Shown one piece after another: positions 54,095 to 63,509 of a stretch of DNA of 64,000 bases. The stretch lies in assembly GCF_019312585.1 (NCBI RefSeq), contig NZ_JAHWDP010000001.1, forward strand, positions 744,001 to 808,000, given 5' to 3'. Origin of the DNA: Halomarinibacterium sedimenti (GTDB lineage Bacteria > Bacteroidota > Bacteroidia > Flavobacteriales > Flavobacteriaceae). The notes below the pieces were generated by a model that was not told where the DNA came from, ran no database searches, and saw only the letters and a program-made list of their open reading frames with translations. Numbering within the stretch: position 1 is the stretch's first letter; every line of letters begins with the position of its first letter. The position numbers and the translations under genes are program-made.

Positions 54095-55342
54095 TTACAT
54101 TTTGTAGATCCAATCGGCAGGATTCATTTTGTTCGTGTTTTGATACACAAAAAACTTTAAAATAGCTTTGCCTGTTGTTGGATGCGTAAAGACAGTTCCT
54201 ATTACTTGCTTTGTTGAAACTTTATCTCCCTTTTTAACAGCTACAGTAGCTAGATTGTTATAAATCGTGATATAGTCTCCATGGCGAATATATACGGCCT
54301 TATTGGCACCTTTAAGCTGTTGCACCTGCATGACTTCCCCATTAAATACTGCCCGAGCGGTAGCATTGGATTCGGTAATTATTTCTACTCCATTGTGATC
54401 CTGCATCACGTTGGGGAATTGAGGATGTTGCCTTCGTCCAAAAGGGGTAATTACCTTCCCCTTTTCAACAGGCCAAATAAGCTTCCCTTTATTATTCTTA
54501 AAATCTTTGGCAAGTAATTTTGCCTCTGGAGTTAATGTAAATGTGGTAGCTGAACTCGTTGTAGTTGTGGTTGAAGTTGTATTTCCAGCGGAAGCCTTTT
54601 TATTTGCTTCAGCAATGGCTGCTTTAATTAAAGCATCTATTTCCCTTTCTAGTCTGTCTGCTTCTTTTTGCTTATCCCGTATTTGACTAGCAAATTTACC
54701 TTCCTCCTTTTTTAAGGTAGCCACCAATGCTTGCTGGTTCTTCTTCTCTTCGTCTAGTTTTGCTTTTTCAATTTTATTTTGAGCAATTAATTTTTCTTTG
54801 TCCTTTTTTTGTCTAATTAAATCTTCATTTAGCTTCTGAAGCTCCCCTGTTTTAACTTTAATTTCCTCTCCTTGCTTTTTGCGAAACTTGGTGTACTGCT
54901 TCATATATTGCATGCGCTTGTAGGCTTGCAAAAAGTTTTCCGAAGACAATAAAAACATGATTCTACTTTGCTGTGATTTGCTTTTATAGGATTTTGAAAT
55001 CATCCCAGCATAGTCGGTCTTCAGTACTTTTAGTTCGGTTTTTAACTGATCTATCGAATTGAGGTTGGTATTAATTTCTCGCGTTAATAAATTGGCTTGT
55101 TCATTAGTAACCCTTATTAAAGTTTCACGAGTTGAAATGCGTTGATCCAAATCTTCAACCTCTGCTAATACAGATTTTTTTTCGCCTTTTGTTTTAAATA
55201 ATAAGGAATTTATCTTCTGAATTTCTTCAAGTAATGCTTGACGCTTTTCCTCTAATTCTTTTTGTTTTTTGGACTGGGAAAAAGAAGGTGCTGCTATAAA
55301 AAAAAGTAATAACCCGAAAAGAAAGAAGCCTTTTTTTCTCAT
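54095..55342 (-). CDS. EnvC-like murein hydrolase activator (degenerate M23 domain)
   Basis: 415 residues. Signal peptide, then a long coiled coil (about 20-250), a Ser/Thr-rich linker (about 255-270) and a C-terminal LytM/M23 domain. The metal-binding HxxxD motif of active M23 enzymes reads HNGVEI, with Glu for Asp. The later HxH motif is absent (YNNLA where active enzymes have YAHLS). This matches EnvC-type proteins that activate amidases and do not cut peptidoglycan themselves. It overlaps the DUF4292 gene by four bases. Confidence 0.88.
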   Translation of the reverse strand: MRKKGFFLFGLLLFFIAAPSFSQSKKQKELEEKRQALLEEIQKINSLLFKTKGEKKSVLAEVEDLDQRISTRETLIRVTNEQANLLTREINTNLNSIDQLKTELKVLKTDYAGMISKSYKSKSQQSRIMFLLSSENFLQAYKRMQYMKQYTKFRKKQGEEIKVKTGELQKLNEDLIRQKKDKEKLIAQNKIEKAKLDEEKKNQQALVATLKKEEGKFASQIRDKQKEADRLEREIDALIKAAIAEANKKASAGNTTSTTTTTSSATTFTLTPEAKLLAKDFKNNKGKLIWPVEKGKVITPFGRRQHPQFPNVMQDHNGVEIITESNATARAVFNGEVMQVQQLKGANKAVYIRHGDYITIYNNLATVAVKKGDKVSTKQVIGTVFTHPTTGKAILKFFVYQNTNKMNPADWIYKM

Positions 55343-56124
55343 TTGGACAACTGTATTTGCTCATATCCCTGCGGAATTTCAAATGGAAAACTCACGGGGG
55401 CGTTTACATCAATATTTTTATAGGTAACGGAAATTTTGGTCTTTTCGTCCTTTTCAGATGCATCAATTAATATATCTGAAGGGTAATAACTCCCTTCCAC
55501 AAATTGATAGTCTCCATAGCGAATAGACAATAATCGATTGTCATTAGGCTGTGAAACTGATCCAGAAACAACCTTGTATGACGTTGGGTTCAAAAATAAA
55601 GAATGAATAAAGTTAAAGGGTTGTTTCTTAGGCTGGATTTTATAAAGATTGTTTACCACATCCACTTTATAATTTGAATCATCCAAGTTAAAAATAGATT
55701 GCCCTAAAAGAATGGACTGTGTTTTTTCAAAATCCAAATGGGTGCTTAACCAATCACTTAATAGTGAAAAATCTCCGTCGAAATAGGTGTTCGAAACGGT
55801 TTCATAATAGCTTACTCTATCGGGAGTTATAATGGCCTTTGCCAAAGTAATGCCTAAAACAGAAGCTTTAATCCAAATAGTTTTGTCCTTTTCCATTCTA
55901 AGGCTTACGGTAATGGATTGTTGTTTATCTTCATCCTCATATACAACTTGAACTCTGGAAGCCAAGGTGTTGAAATTGGGTGAAGCCCCTTGGTGTAAAG
56001 ACATCACTTTTTGAATGCTTAGGCTAGTAGCTGTTTCTCCACCAATTACAGATTTTGTCCCCTTACAGCTATTTAAAATAAAAGCAAGACAGATAAATAC
56101 TATATAAATTCCTTTTTTCAGCAT
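55339..56124 (-). CDS. DUF4292 lipoprotein
   Basis: 261 residues. The lipoprotein signal ends NSC (Cys20). The body (LASRVQVVYEDEDKQQSITVSLRMEKDKTIWIKASVLGITLAKAIITPDRVSYY...) matches the DUF4292 family, with a beta-rich fold reminiscent of LolA/LolB lipoprotein carriers. Function is not established. It lies between the TPR and EnvC-like genes with overlaps at both ends, an arrangement I recall as conserved in Bacteroidetes. Confidence 0.88.
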   Translation of the reverse strand: MLKKGIYIVFICLAFILNSCKGTKSVIGGETATSLSIQKVMSLHQGASPNFNTLASRVQVVYEDEDKQQSITVSLRMEKDKTIWIKASVLGITLAKAIITPDRVSYYETVSNTYFDGDFSLLSDWLSTHLDFEKTQSILLGQSIFNLDDSNYKVDVVNNLYKIQPKKQPFNFIHSLFLNPTSYKVVSGSVSQPNDNRLLSIRYGDYQFVEGSYYPSDILIDASEKDEKTKISVTYKNIDVNAPVSFPFEIPQGYEQIQLSK

Positions 56125-57494
56125 TAATTTGACAAGTTAATTTCAGAAGCTTTCTTAGCGTAAAAGTTTGCCTTTTTAGTATCTCCTTTTTGGGTGTATG
56201 CTTTACTTAATTGCACATAAAAATCCTTTTCCATCTTTGGGTCATCGAGTAAAAAGTCGACCCCCATTTCAAGGCTTTCAATGGCATTATCGGCATTATT
56301 TAAATGATTATTTGCTACGCCATTTAAGAGATAAAGTAATGCCTGTGCTGGAAAAACCATCAAACTATTCTCACTTAAATTAGCTGCTTCAGTAAATTTT
56401 CCCGTATCAATTTGAAGCAAAATAGTATTTTTAATTAAGCTATAATTATCAGTGTCCAGCGCTGCTCCTTTTTCAAAAAATTGAAGGGCAACTTCCTTAT
56501 TTTTCTTCTGAATAAAATAATTTCCTAGTTGTTCATAGAAGTTCCCGCTATTGCTATCTGAAAGTAATGGGATGAGTGATTCCAATTCGGTTTCAAATTG
56601 AGGATGTTCTGAAACAAAATTCAAAAAATCTGAAAGCACTTTATACTTTTCGGCTGTATCAATTTCTGAAGCCTTAAAGACTATTTTCATAGATTTAATG
56701 GCATCTGTAGTATTTCCTTCTTCCAAATAAAATTTATACAAAGCCAAATGGGCTTTTTTGGAATTAGGATTATTTTTTAATAGTTCTTCTGCTATTTCAA
56801 AGGCTTTTTGGGTGTTTCCTTCTTGACTATATAAATAAATTAGGTTGAGATAATCCTGTTCATTCTTGGAGTTCTTTTCAATTTTAGATTCTAAATTGGT
56901 AATGGCTCCTTCACTATTTCCGGTAATTTGATAAATCTGCTTTCGTAACGAATCTCGATACACACTTTCTCCCCAATCTTCATCTAACTCATCCAACAAT
57001 TTCAATGCTTTGTCATATTGCTTCGTTCTATGGAAAAGATTGGCTAAATCCTCTTTATAATCATCATCCTTTTTTGCTAGTTTTTCAACGAGTGGGATGG
57101 CTGCCGTGTAATTTCGTTGTTGGTAATACAACTCGTACAAGGCTTCCATAACGTCTATTCTTTCACCTGTAGTAAGAAGTACGCTTTTAAAATTATCTTC
57201 AGCTTCGTCAAAACGTTTGAGCTTGGTAAGGTTTTTTGCCATTTCAAAATGCACCACCGCTTCTTGAATAGGATCCTTTTTAGCCGCTTTCTCAGCTTTT
57301 TGAAGTGCTTCAAGTGCTAACTCATAGTTTTCTATTCCTTTTTGCTTTAAAGCTTCGAAAAAGCTCTCCTGAAAAGCATCACTTACATTTCCTAAATCAT
57401 CTGTGGGTGCTTCTTCAAGTTCTTGTGAAAATAGGGTTGCTTCAGAAAAAAATATTCCGAAGAGAAACAACGCTATTTTCAATTTTTCTATCAT
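56124..57494 (-). CDS. Tetratricopeptide repeat protein, secreted
   Basis: 456 residues. A signal peptide (cleaved after LFSQ) is followed by about 10 TPR-like helix pairs, for example ENYELALEALQKAEKAAKK, DNALKLL-like repeats, and KAYTQKGDTKKANFYAKKA at the end. It is probably a periplasmic scaffold. The start overlaps the nucleotidyltransferase gene by four bases, so the envelope genes here are translated as a coupled set. Confidence 0.88.
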   Translation of the reverse strand: MIEKLKIALFLFGIFFSEATLFSQELEEAPTDDLGNVSDAFQESFFEALKQKGIENYELALEALQKAEKAAKKDPIQEAVVHFEMAKNLTKLKRFDEAEDNFKSVLLTTGERIDVMEALYELYYQQRNYTAAIPLVEKLAKKDDDYKEDLANLFHRTKQYDKALKLLDELDEDWGESVYRDSLRKQIYQITGNSEGAITNLESKIEKNSKNEQDYLNLIYLYSQEGNTQKAFEIAEELLKNNPNSKKAHLALYKFYLEEGNTTDAIKSMKIVFKASEIDTAEKYKVLSDFLNFVSEHPQFETELESLIPLLSDSNSGNFYEQLGNYFIQKKNKEVALQFFEKGAALDTDNYSLIKNTILLQIDTGKFTEAANLSENSLMVFPAQALLYLLNGVANNHLNNADNAIESLEMGVDFLLDDPKMEKDFYVQLSKAYTQKGDTKKANFYAKKASEINLSN

Positions 57495-58507
57495 TTTAAC
57501 TCACTGTAATCGCCAATGCTTATTTGGGTAAAGTTACCGTCGTACATAACGTGATTACCAATCATTGCATTGTCTAAAGTAGCATTTTTAATAACCGATT
57601 GGGTTTGTATTATAGAATTTTTAACGGTACAGTTTTCTAAGGTTGTTTCGTTTCCAATGGAAACAAAAGGACCCACTGTTGCGTTTTTTAAAACCACACC
57701 ATCCCCAATATAACAGGGAGGAATCACTTTAGAGTTTTCTGAAGTATACTTTTCTGAAAGTAATTGTTTCCCATCATCCATCAAAAACTGAAGCATTTTT
57801 CCATTGGTTTCTACCGTAACTTCTTTGTTTCCACAATCCATCCATTCCTCAACAGTCCCAGTTTTGAATACTTTTCCAGCATACATCATTCTTTTAATTC
57901 CGTCGTTTATTTGGTATTCGCCTCCATGAATAATTTCGTTATCTAGCACGTATTGAAGTTCCTTTTTCAATTCACTTACTTCTTTAAAATAGTATATACC
58001 AATAACTGCTTGGTCACTCACAAAAGTCTTTGGTTTTTCGACCAATTCGATGATCTCTTCTTTTTCATTAAGGTTAACTACGCCATACGCCTCAGGATTA
58101 TCCACTCTTTTGGTCCAAATAACACTATCAGCCTCTTTATCAAGGTTAAAAGTGGCTCGAATTAGCGTGTCGGCATAAGCAATTACTGCTGGGCCCGAAA
58201 GAGAAGGTTCTGCGCACATAATGGCGTGACCCGTACCTTTTGGGTTTAACTGCCTATAAATGGATACTTTCGCACCTAAATTTTCTCCTAATTCCTGTAA
58301 ACTTGTAACAACATCCTCTCCAAAAAAGGCAGGGTCTCCAAGGATAAAGGCAATTTCTTCAATGGGTTCTCCTAGGACTTGGGTAATATCGGTGACTAAT
58401 TGGTGTACAATGGGTTTCCCAGCAACGGGAATTAATGGTTTAGGAATGGTTAAGGTATGTGGGCGAAGTCGCGAACCACGACCGGCCATAGGGACAATTA
58501 TTTTCAT
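57491..58507 (-). CDS. Sugar-phosphate nucleotidyltransferase with left-handed beta-helix tail
   Basis: 338 residues. The nucleotide-binding signature is MKIIVPMAGRGSRLRPHTLTIPKPLIPVAGKP. The metal-binding Asp is in AYADTLI. The C-terminal hexapeptide-repeat region (VGPFVSIGNETTLENCTVKNSII) forms a left-handed beta-helix. This architecture is that of glucose-1-phosphate thymidylyl/uridylyl or mannose-1-phosphate guanylyl transferases; substrate cannot be decided. It makes an activated sugar for envelope polysaccharide. The neighbours are envelope genes. Confidence 0.9.
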   Translation of the reverse strand: MKIIVPMAGRGSRLRPHTLTIPKPLIPVAGKPIVHQLVTDITQVLGEPIEEIAFILGDPAFFGEDVVTSLQELGENLGAKVSIYRQLNPKGTGHAIMCAEPSLSGPAVIAYADTLIRATFNLDKEADSVIWTKRVDNPEAYGVVNLNEKEEIIELVEKPKTFVSDQAVIGIYYFKEVSELKKELQYVLDNEIIHGGEYQINDGIKRMMYAGKVFKTGTVEEWMDCGNKEVTVETNGKMLQFLMDDGKQLLSEKYTSENSKVIPPCYIGDGVVLKNATVGPFVSIGNETTLENCTVKNSIIQTQSVIKNATLDNAMIGNHVMYDGNFTQISIGDYSELK

Positions 58508-58532
58508 TTTATATGTTCAAAAAATTCTAGAT

Positions 58533-58967
58533 TTATTTTACTCCTGTACTCCCAAAACCACCTTCTCCTCTGTTGGTTTCAGAAAGTTCAATGGTTTCTT
58601 CCCATTGTGCACGTTCGTGTTTCGCAACAATCAATTGTGCTATACGTTCTCCGTTTTCTATGGTAAAATTTTCATTGGAGAGATTTACCAATATTACCCC
58701 TATTTCACCACGATAATCTGCATCTATAGTGCCAGGAGCATTTAATACTGTAATTCCTTTTTTTGCCGCCAATCCACTCCTTGGCCGAACTTGCGCTTCA
58801 AACCCTATAGGGAGCTCAATAAAAAGGCCTGTTTTTACAATGGTTCTTTCGAGTGGCTTTAAAAGAATAGGATTTTCATTATTTGCTCTAAGATCCATCC
58901 CGGCAGAAGCGTCAGTTTCGTAATGCGGCAATGGGTGTGAGGACTTGTTAATAATTTTAATGACCAT
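58533..58967 (-). CDS. dut: Deoxyuridine 5'-triphosphate nucleotidohydrolase
   Basis: 144 residues, the usual size of the trimeric enzyme. All five dUTPase motifs are seen: [44 protein letters not shown], and the C-terminal [10 protein letters not shown]. It hydrolyses dUTP to dUMP, keeping uracil out of DNA. It is the first gene of the minus-strand set dut-nucleotidyltransferase-TPR-DUF4292-EnvC. Confidence 0.98.
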   Translation of the reverse strand: MVIKIINKSSHPLPHYETDASAGMDLRANNENPILLKPLERTIVKTGLFIELPIGFEAQVRPRSGLAAKKGITVLNAPGTIDADYRGEIGVILVNLSNENFTIENGERIAQLIVAKHERAQWEETIELSETNRGEGGFGSTGVK

Positions 58968-58984
58968 AAAGTGTTTAAAAAGAT

Positions 58985-59485
58985 TTAATTCCTTCCGTTA
59001 GGGTTGCTACTTGGGTAAGCAATAAGAGGCTTTTCTTCAAGATTTGAAATTTTGTAATAATGCATTTCGCCCTTAATTGTATAACTTAAAATGGCTTCAT
59101 TTTTTCTAAGGCTAAAAGGAGATTTCTCAGGAGGTATATTTTGTGATTCTTTTACTGCATCGCCATCCATAACAACATCCTGTCTAGCTTCATCTTTAAA
59201 ATCTGCAGTATAACTATCAATATTTTGTGGGTGTCTATGAGCACTTAAAATTCGATCTCCAAAAAATATTTCCTTTACTGAAATCTCTTCCTTTATATTC
59301 TCAATGGTAATATGGACTTTAGTTCCTGAACCTCCTTCTTTAATCCCCGCAACCCATTTTTGAAAATAAGCAGTCGAAACGGTAAAAGGTGGATTTTGCT
59401 CAAGTAGATAATCCTTACCACCTGCACAACCTGATATTCCTATTACAAAGATGGAAAGACTTAATATTTTAAATAGTTTTTTCAT
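58985..59485 (-). CDS. Lipoprotein of unknown function
   Basis: 166 residues. The lipoprotein signal ends GISGC (Cys20). The mature part is beta-rich with a [10 protein letters not shown] segment and contains no domain I can name. It lies between the ATP synthase genes and dut on the same strand, 17 bases before dut, and is likely the head of that transcription unit. Confidence 0.7.
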   Translation of the reverse strand: MKKLFKILSLSIFVIGISGCAGGKDYLLEQNPPFTVSTAYFQKWVAGIKEGGSGTKVHITIENIKEEISVKEIFFGDRILSAHRHPQNIDSYTADFKDEARQDVVMDGDAVKESQNIPPEKSPFSLRKNEAILSYTIKGEMHYYKISNLEEKPLIAYPSSNPNGRN

Positions 59486-59521
59486 AATTGATACAAATCA
59501 AAAGTCTTGCCATAAAGGTAT

Positions 59522-59554
59522 AAAAAAACCTTCCGTTTATGGCGGAAGGTTTTT
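59522..59554 (-). terminator. Intrinsic terminator of the ATP synthase operon
   Basis: Arms AAAAACCTTCCG (59524-59535) and CGGAAGGTTTTT (59543-59554) with a 7-base loop; the minus-strand reading ends in a T-run. It lies 20 bases after the atpG stop, marking the end of the operon without atpD or atpC. Confidence 0.92.
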
Positions 59555-59573
59555 AATACTTTTCTCATCAATA

Positions 59574-60443
59574 TTATCCAGCAAGAGCCTCTGCCCCACC
59601 AACAATCTCAAGTATCTCTCCAGTAATGGCTGCTTGACGTGCTTTGTTATATTGAAGTTTTAATTCATCACGCAATTCGGTAGCATTATCGGTTGCTTTA
59701 TGCATAGCCGTCATACGAGCACCGTGCTCACTTGCCACACTATCTCTCAACGCTTTAAACAATTGTGTTTTAAGCATCTTAGGAATTAATTCTTCTACAA
59801 TTTTTTCTTTTGAAGGTTCAAAAATATAATCTGTGGTTGTTTTCGTATCTGTATCTTCATTCGTTAAAGAAGCAATAGGCAAATACTGCTCATGCATAAC
59901 TATTTGGGTAGCAGCATTCTTAAAGTTATTGTATACTAAAACAATTTTATCGAATTTTCCTTCTGCATAAAAACCCATTAGCTTTTGAGCTAATTCTGAA
60001 GCATTTTCAAAAGAAAGATCATCAAAAATTGCGTTGTTATTTTCAACAACATTTCCTGTTTTCTTTAAAATGTCATTCCCTTTTTTCCCAAAAGTTACAA
60101 ATTGAACATTTTTCCCTTTATAAACTTCCGAAAGGCTTCTTCTGCATTCCTTTACAATATTACTATTGAAAGCGCCAGCCAATCCACGATTAGATGTGAT
60201 TGCCACAATTAAAACATTGTTTACTTCTCGTTGCTCTGCAAATTTACTTCCGCTATCACCCTCTAGGGTAGCGCTTAAATTTTGAAGAAGCTTGGTAAGG
60301 GTTTCAGAATAGGGTCTCATCGCAGTAATGGCATCTTGTGCTTTTTTCAACTTTGCAGCAGATACCATTTTCATGGCACTCGTAATCTGCATGGTTGAAC
60401 CTACTGAGGTGATTCTATTTCTAATTTCTTTAAGATTCGCCAT
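59574..60443 (-). CDS. atpG: ATP synthase F1 subunit gamma
   Basis: 289 residues. The N-terminus MANLKEIRNRITSVGSTMQITSAMKMVSAAKLKKAQ and the C-terminus TDNATELRDELKLQYNKARQAAITGEILEIVGGAEAL are the conserved coiled helices of gamma, the central stalk that turns inside the alpha3beta3 ring. It is the last gene of this operon. A 12-bp hairpin lies in the 69-base gap between atpA and atpG. Confidence 0.97.
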   Translation of the reverse strand: MANLKEIRNRITSVGSTMQITSAMKMVSAAKLKKAQDAITAMRPYSETLTKLLQNLSATLEGDSGSKFAEQREVNNVLIVAITSNRGLAGAFNSNIVKECRRSLSEVYKGKNVQFVTFGKKGNDILKKTGNVVENNNAIFDDLSFENASELAQKLMGFYAEGKFDKIVLVYNNFKNAATQIVMHEQYLPIASLTNEDTDTKTTTDYIFEPSKEKIVEELIPKMLKTQLFKALRDSVASEHGARMTAMHKATDNATELRDELKLQYNKARQAAITGEILEIVGGAEALAG

Positions 60444-60472
60444 TTCTCTTTTGAGTTAAGCTAAAAAATATC

Positions 60473-60501
60473 CTCCAATCTCATTATAAATGAGATTGGA
60501 G
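60473..60501 (-). other. Strong hairpin between atpA and atpG
   Basis: Arms CTCCAATCTCAT (60473-60484) and ATGAGATTGGAG (60490-60501) are exact inverse complements with a 5-base loop. In the transcribed (minus) direction the stem is followed by GATATTTTTTAG, a short T-run. It could be a partial terminator or an RNase barrier that sets gamma levels. Confidence 0.75.
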
Positions 60502-60512
60502 AAAATAATATA

Positions 60513-62090
60513 TTAGTTATATCTTGATGAAAGGTCTTTAGCAACCGAAGTTAACACATCAATTACCTCATCGGTTAATTTACCTGCTTTAAGGTCATCT
60601 AGTGTGCTTCTATGCTTAGCGTTCAACAATTCTATATAATCTCTTTCAAATTCTTTTACTTTTTCAACAGGTACATTACGAAGTAGGTTTTTTGAACCTG
60701 CATAAATAATAGCTACCTGATCTTCTACTTTAAAAGGATCGTTTTGTGCTTGTTTTAAAATCTCAACGTTACGCTGTCCTTTTGAAATTACATTCATTGT
60801 AGCGGCATCAAGGTCTGATCCGAACTTCGCAAACGCTTCCAATTCACGGAACTGTGCCTGGTCAAGCTTTAAAGTACCCGCTACTTTCTTCATAGATTTA
60901 ATCTGTGCAGAACCTCCCACACGAGATACTGAAATACCTACGTTAATCGCTGGACGTACTCCTGAGTTGAATAAATCTGACTCTAAGAAAATCTGACCAT
61001 CTGTAATCGAAATTACGTTGGTTGGGATATATGCCGAAACGTCTCCTGCTTGTGTTTCAATAATAGGTAAAGCCGTTAACGATCCTCCTCCTTTTACAAT
61101 TCCTTTTAAAGATTCTGGAAGGTCATTCATATCTGCTGCAATGGCATCATCTGCAATTACTTTTGCAGCACGCTCTAATAATCTTGAGTGTAGGTAGAAA
61201 ACATCCCCAGGGTATGCTTCACGTCCTGGTGGACGACGTAATAAAAGAGATACCTCACGATAGGCCACCGCTTGCTTTGATAAATCATCATAGATAATTA
61301 AAGCAGGACGCCCCGTATCACGGAAATACTCTCCAATTGCTGCTCCGGCAAAAGGCGCATATACTTGCATTGGTGCAGGGTCTGAAGCGTTTGCAGCTAC
61401 AATAGTAGTATACGCTAGCGCTCCTTTGTCTTCTAATACCTTTGCAATGTTTGCCACAGTAGAAGCTTTTTGTCCTACTGCTACATAAATACAATACACA
61501 GGTTCTCCTGCATCGTAAAATTCTTTTTGATTCAAAATAGTATCGATACAAACAGTTGTTTTTCCTGTTTGACGGTCACCAATTACCAACTCACGCTGCC
61601 CTCTTCCAATAGGAATCATCGCATCGATAGACTTAATCCCTGTTTGAAGTGGCTCGTTTACTGGTTGACGAAAGATTACTCCAGGTGCTTTACGCTCTAG
61701 TGGCATCTCGTAAGTTTTCCCTTCAATAGGACCTTTACCATCGATAGGTTGCCCAAGGGTATTTACAACACGTCCTACAATTCCTTCACCTACGTTGATA
61801 GAAGCAATACGTTGGGTACGTTTTACAGTAGCTCCTTCTTTAATTTCTTTTGAAGGACCTAATAATACAACCCCTACGTTGTCTTCTTCAAGGTTTAATA
61901 CAATTCCTTCAAGACCGTTTTCAAATTCTACCAATTCTCCGTATTGTGCATTAGCAAGACCATATACGCGGGCAATACCATCCCCCACAGTCAATACAGT
62001 TCCTACTTCGTCTAGTGAAGCGGTAGCTTCAAAACCTGAAAGTTGTTGCTTTAAGATTGCTGAAACTTCAGCTGGTTTAACTTCTGCCAT
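60513..62090 (-). CDS. atpA: ATP synthase F1 subunit alpha
   Basis: 525 residues, the normal length. P-loop [13 protein letters not shown], and [29 protein letters not shown], the family signature [17 protein letters not shown], and the arginine-finger region are present. It forms the non-catalytic half of the F1 hexamer and couples proton flow to ATP synthesis. It is transcribed with the F0 genes upstream. The partner beta subunit (atpD) is not in the window. Confidence 0.98.
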   Translation of the reverse strand: MAEVKPAEVSAILKQQLSGFEATASLDEVGTVLTVGDGIARVYGLANAQYGELVEFENGLEGIVLNLEEDNVGVVLLGPSKEIKEGATVKRTQRIASINVGEGIVGRVVNTLGQPIDGKGPIEGKTYEMPLERKAPGVIFRQPVNEPLQTGIKSIDAMIPIGRGQRELVIGDRQTGKTTVCIDTILNQKEFYDAGEPVYCIYVAVGQKASTVANIAKVLEDKGALAYTTIVAANASDPAPMQVYAPFAGAAIGEYFRDTGRPALIIYDDLSKQAVAYREVSLLLRRPPGREAYPGDVFYLHSRLLERAAKVIADDAIAADMNDLPESLKGIVKGGGSLTALPIIETQAGDVSAYIPTNVISITDGQIFLESDLFNSGVRPAINVGISVSRVGGSAQIKSMKKVAGTLKLDQAQFRELEAFAKFGSDLDAATMNVISKGQRNVEILKQAQNDPFKVEDQVAIIYAGSKNLLRNVPVEKVKEFERDYIELLNAKHRSTLDDLKAGKLTDEVIDVLTSVAKDLSSRYN

Positions 62091-62128
62091 TTTTTTGTAT
62101 CTATGTTTTGGCTTAACGCCAAATGGTT

Positions 62129-62671
62129 TTATAAACTTTTACTAAATTCTCTTTTTAAATTTCCTAATTGGTTTGCAATACTTGCATTGTATTGTAAATC
62201 TCCTACACGAAGAATAAATCCTCCTATAATAGACTCATCTATTTCGTTTTCCAAAGTCACACTTTTGCTTCCTGTTAATTCTTCAACTTTAGCAAGCACT
62301 TGCTTTTCTAAAGCTTCTGATAGAGGAACCGCAGTAGTAACCTTTGCACTTTTTACTCCTTTTGCATCATTGTACAAAGCAGTATAGGCATTTGCTACAT
62401 TTCCTAGTTGATTGATTCTATGGTTTGAAATTAAAACCTCAATCAAAGAATGTGTCGCTTTGGACTGTGAATTAAATATTTTTAAAAGGGCTTCTTTTTT
62501 ATCTTCTCCCTTAATTACTGGGCTTTGCAATACAACGCGAAGCTCTTTGCTATCTGCTAGGGTAGTAGATATGTCCTGCATATCTGCAAACACTTCCTTA
62601 GCATTTCCTGCCTCAGTTGCTTGTTGCAAAACTGCTTTTGCATATCGAATTCCTGATTTGCTTCCGCTCAT
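62129..62671 (-). CDS. atpH: ATP synthase F1 subunit delta
   Basis: 180 residues. The N-terminal [17 protein letters not shown] and the C-terminal [27 protein letters not shown] are the conserved delta (OSCP) ends. It clamps the F1 head to the b-subunit peripheral stalk. It starts 7 bases after atpF. Confidence 0.95.
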   Translation of the reverse strand: MSGSKSGIRYAKAVLQQATEAGNAKEVFADMQDISTTLADSKELRVVLQSPVIKGEDKKEALLKIFNSQSKATHSLIEVLISNHRINQLGNVANAYTALYNDAKGVKSAKVTTAVPLSEALEKQVLAKVEELTGSKSVTLENEIDESIIGGFILRVGDLQYNASIANQLGNLKREFSKSL

Positions 62672-62678
62672 TTCTTCC

Positions 62679-63173
62679 TTAGTTTAGTTTGGCATCACCC
62701 AACATATCCTCTACCAATTTTAATTGCTTGTCTTTGTTGGATAGTTCTGCTTTTACTACTTTTTCAGCTATATCAAGAGAAAGATTAGCAACTTGTGCTT
62801 TCAATTCAGAAATAGCAGCTTTCTTTTCAGTTTCAATTGCTGCTTGTGCATTGGCAATTAACTTGTCAGCCTTTACTTTTGCATCTTCTTCAGCATCGGC
62901 AATCATTTTGGTCTTAATCTCTCTTGCTTCTTTTAATAACGTTTCTCTTTCGGCACGAGCTTCTTTTAAAATACGCTCATTATCTGCAGTAAGGTTTTCC
63001 ATTTCACGCTTCGCAGCTTCTGCGGCAGCAAGAGCATCTTTAATAGATTGCTCTCTTGTGTTCACCGAATTTAAAATAGGCTTCCAAGCAAACTTTTTAA
63101 GAATAAAAAGTAAGATCAAGAACGATATTCCTGTCCAAAAAATAAGTCCGAATTCTGGAGTAATTAATTCCAT
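62679..63173 (-). CDS. atpF: ATP synthase F0 subunit b
   Basis: 164 residues. One N-terminal transmembrane helix (about 5-27, FGLIFWTGISFLILLFILKKF) is followed by a long charged coiled coil rich in Ala, Glu and Lys. It is the peripheral stalk that holds F1 against rotation. The 71-base gap from atpE contains a GC-rich hairpin. Confidence 0.95.
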   Translation of the reverse strand: MELITPEFGLIFWTGISFLILLFILKKFAWKPILNSVNTREQSIKDALAAAEAAKREMENLTADNERILKEARAERETLLKEAREIKTKMIADAEEDAKVKADKLIANAQAAIETEKKAAISELKAQVANLSLDIAEKVVKAELSNKDKQLKLVEDMLGDAKLN

Positions 63174-63211
63174 ACTTTTGTTTTAATCTAATTAATTAAA
63201 ATACAAAACTA

Positions 63212-63232
63212 GGCGCAACCAACCGTTGCGCC
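63212..63232 (-). other. GC-rich hairpin between atpE and atpF
   Basis: Arms GGCGCAAC (63212-63219) and GTTGCGCC (63225-63232) with loop CAACC. It lies directly after atpE in the direction of transcription. Such a stem protects or partly terminates the atpE message, whose product is needed in many copies per enzyme. The long T-run of a full terminator is missing. Confidence 0.75.
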
Positions 63233-63244
63233 CTTGTTTATTGT

Positions 63245-63487
63245 TTATCCTGCAACAAGGAAAGATACTACCACACCAAAAAGTGCTACCGCCTCGATAA
63301 ATGCAATCAATACGATTGCAGAACCTTGCAGTTTTCCTTGCATCTCTGGTTGACGTGCCATGGCTTCCATAGCTGCCCCACCAATTTTACCTACACCGAT
63401 ACCACCACCAATGGCTGCAAGACCAGCTCCAATTGCTGCAAATGCTCCATAGTTTGCTACGGCTTCTTGTACTAATGCTAAACTCAT
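63245..63487 (-). CDS. atpE: ATP synthase F0 subunit c
   Basis: 80 residues: two transmembrane helices joined by the polar loop ARQPE. The glycine zipper is GGGIGVGKIGG. The ion-carrying glutamate is in helix 2 (LIAFIEAVALFG). Helix 1 lacks the glutamine, and the residue after the glutamate is alanine, whereas sodium-type rings have serine, so this ring should use protons. It forms the rotor ring of F0. Confidence 0.97.
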   Translation of the reverse strand: MSLALVQEAVANYGAFAAIGAGLAAIGGGIGVGKIGGAAMEAMARQPEMQGKLQGSAIVLIAFIEAVALFGVVVSFLVAG

Positions 63488-63509
63488 AGTTTATATATTT
63501 AAAAATTAA

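Noticed and set aside
54085-54099. A fourth TGTAAC/GTTACA palindrome at the end of the sulfur module
   Set aside because: The spacer is 3 bases instead of 4, it spans the stop codons of two convergent genes, and no promoter box follows. It is probably made by coding sequence and stop codons.
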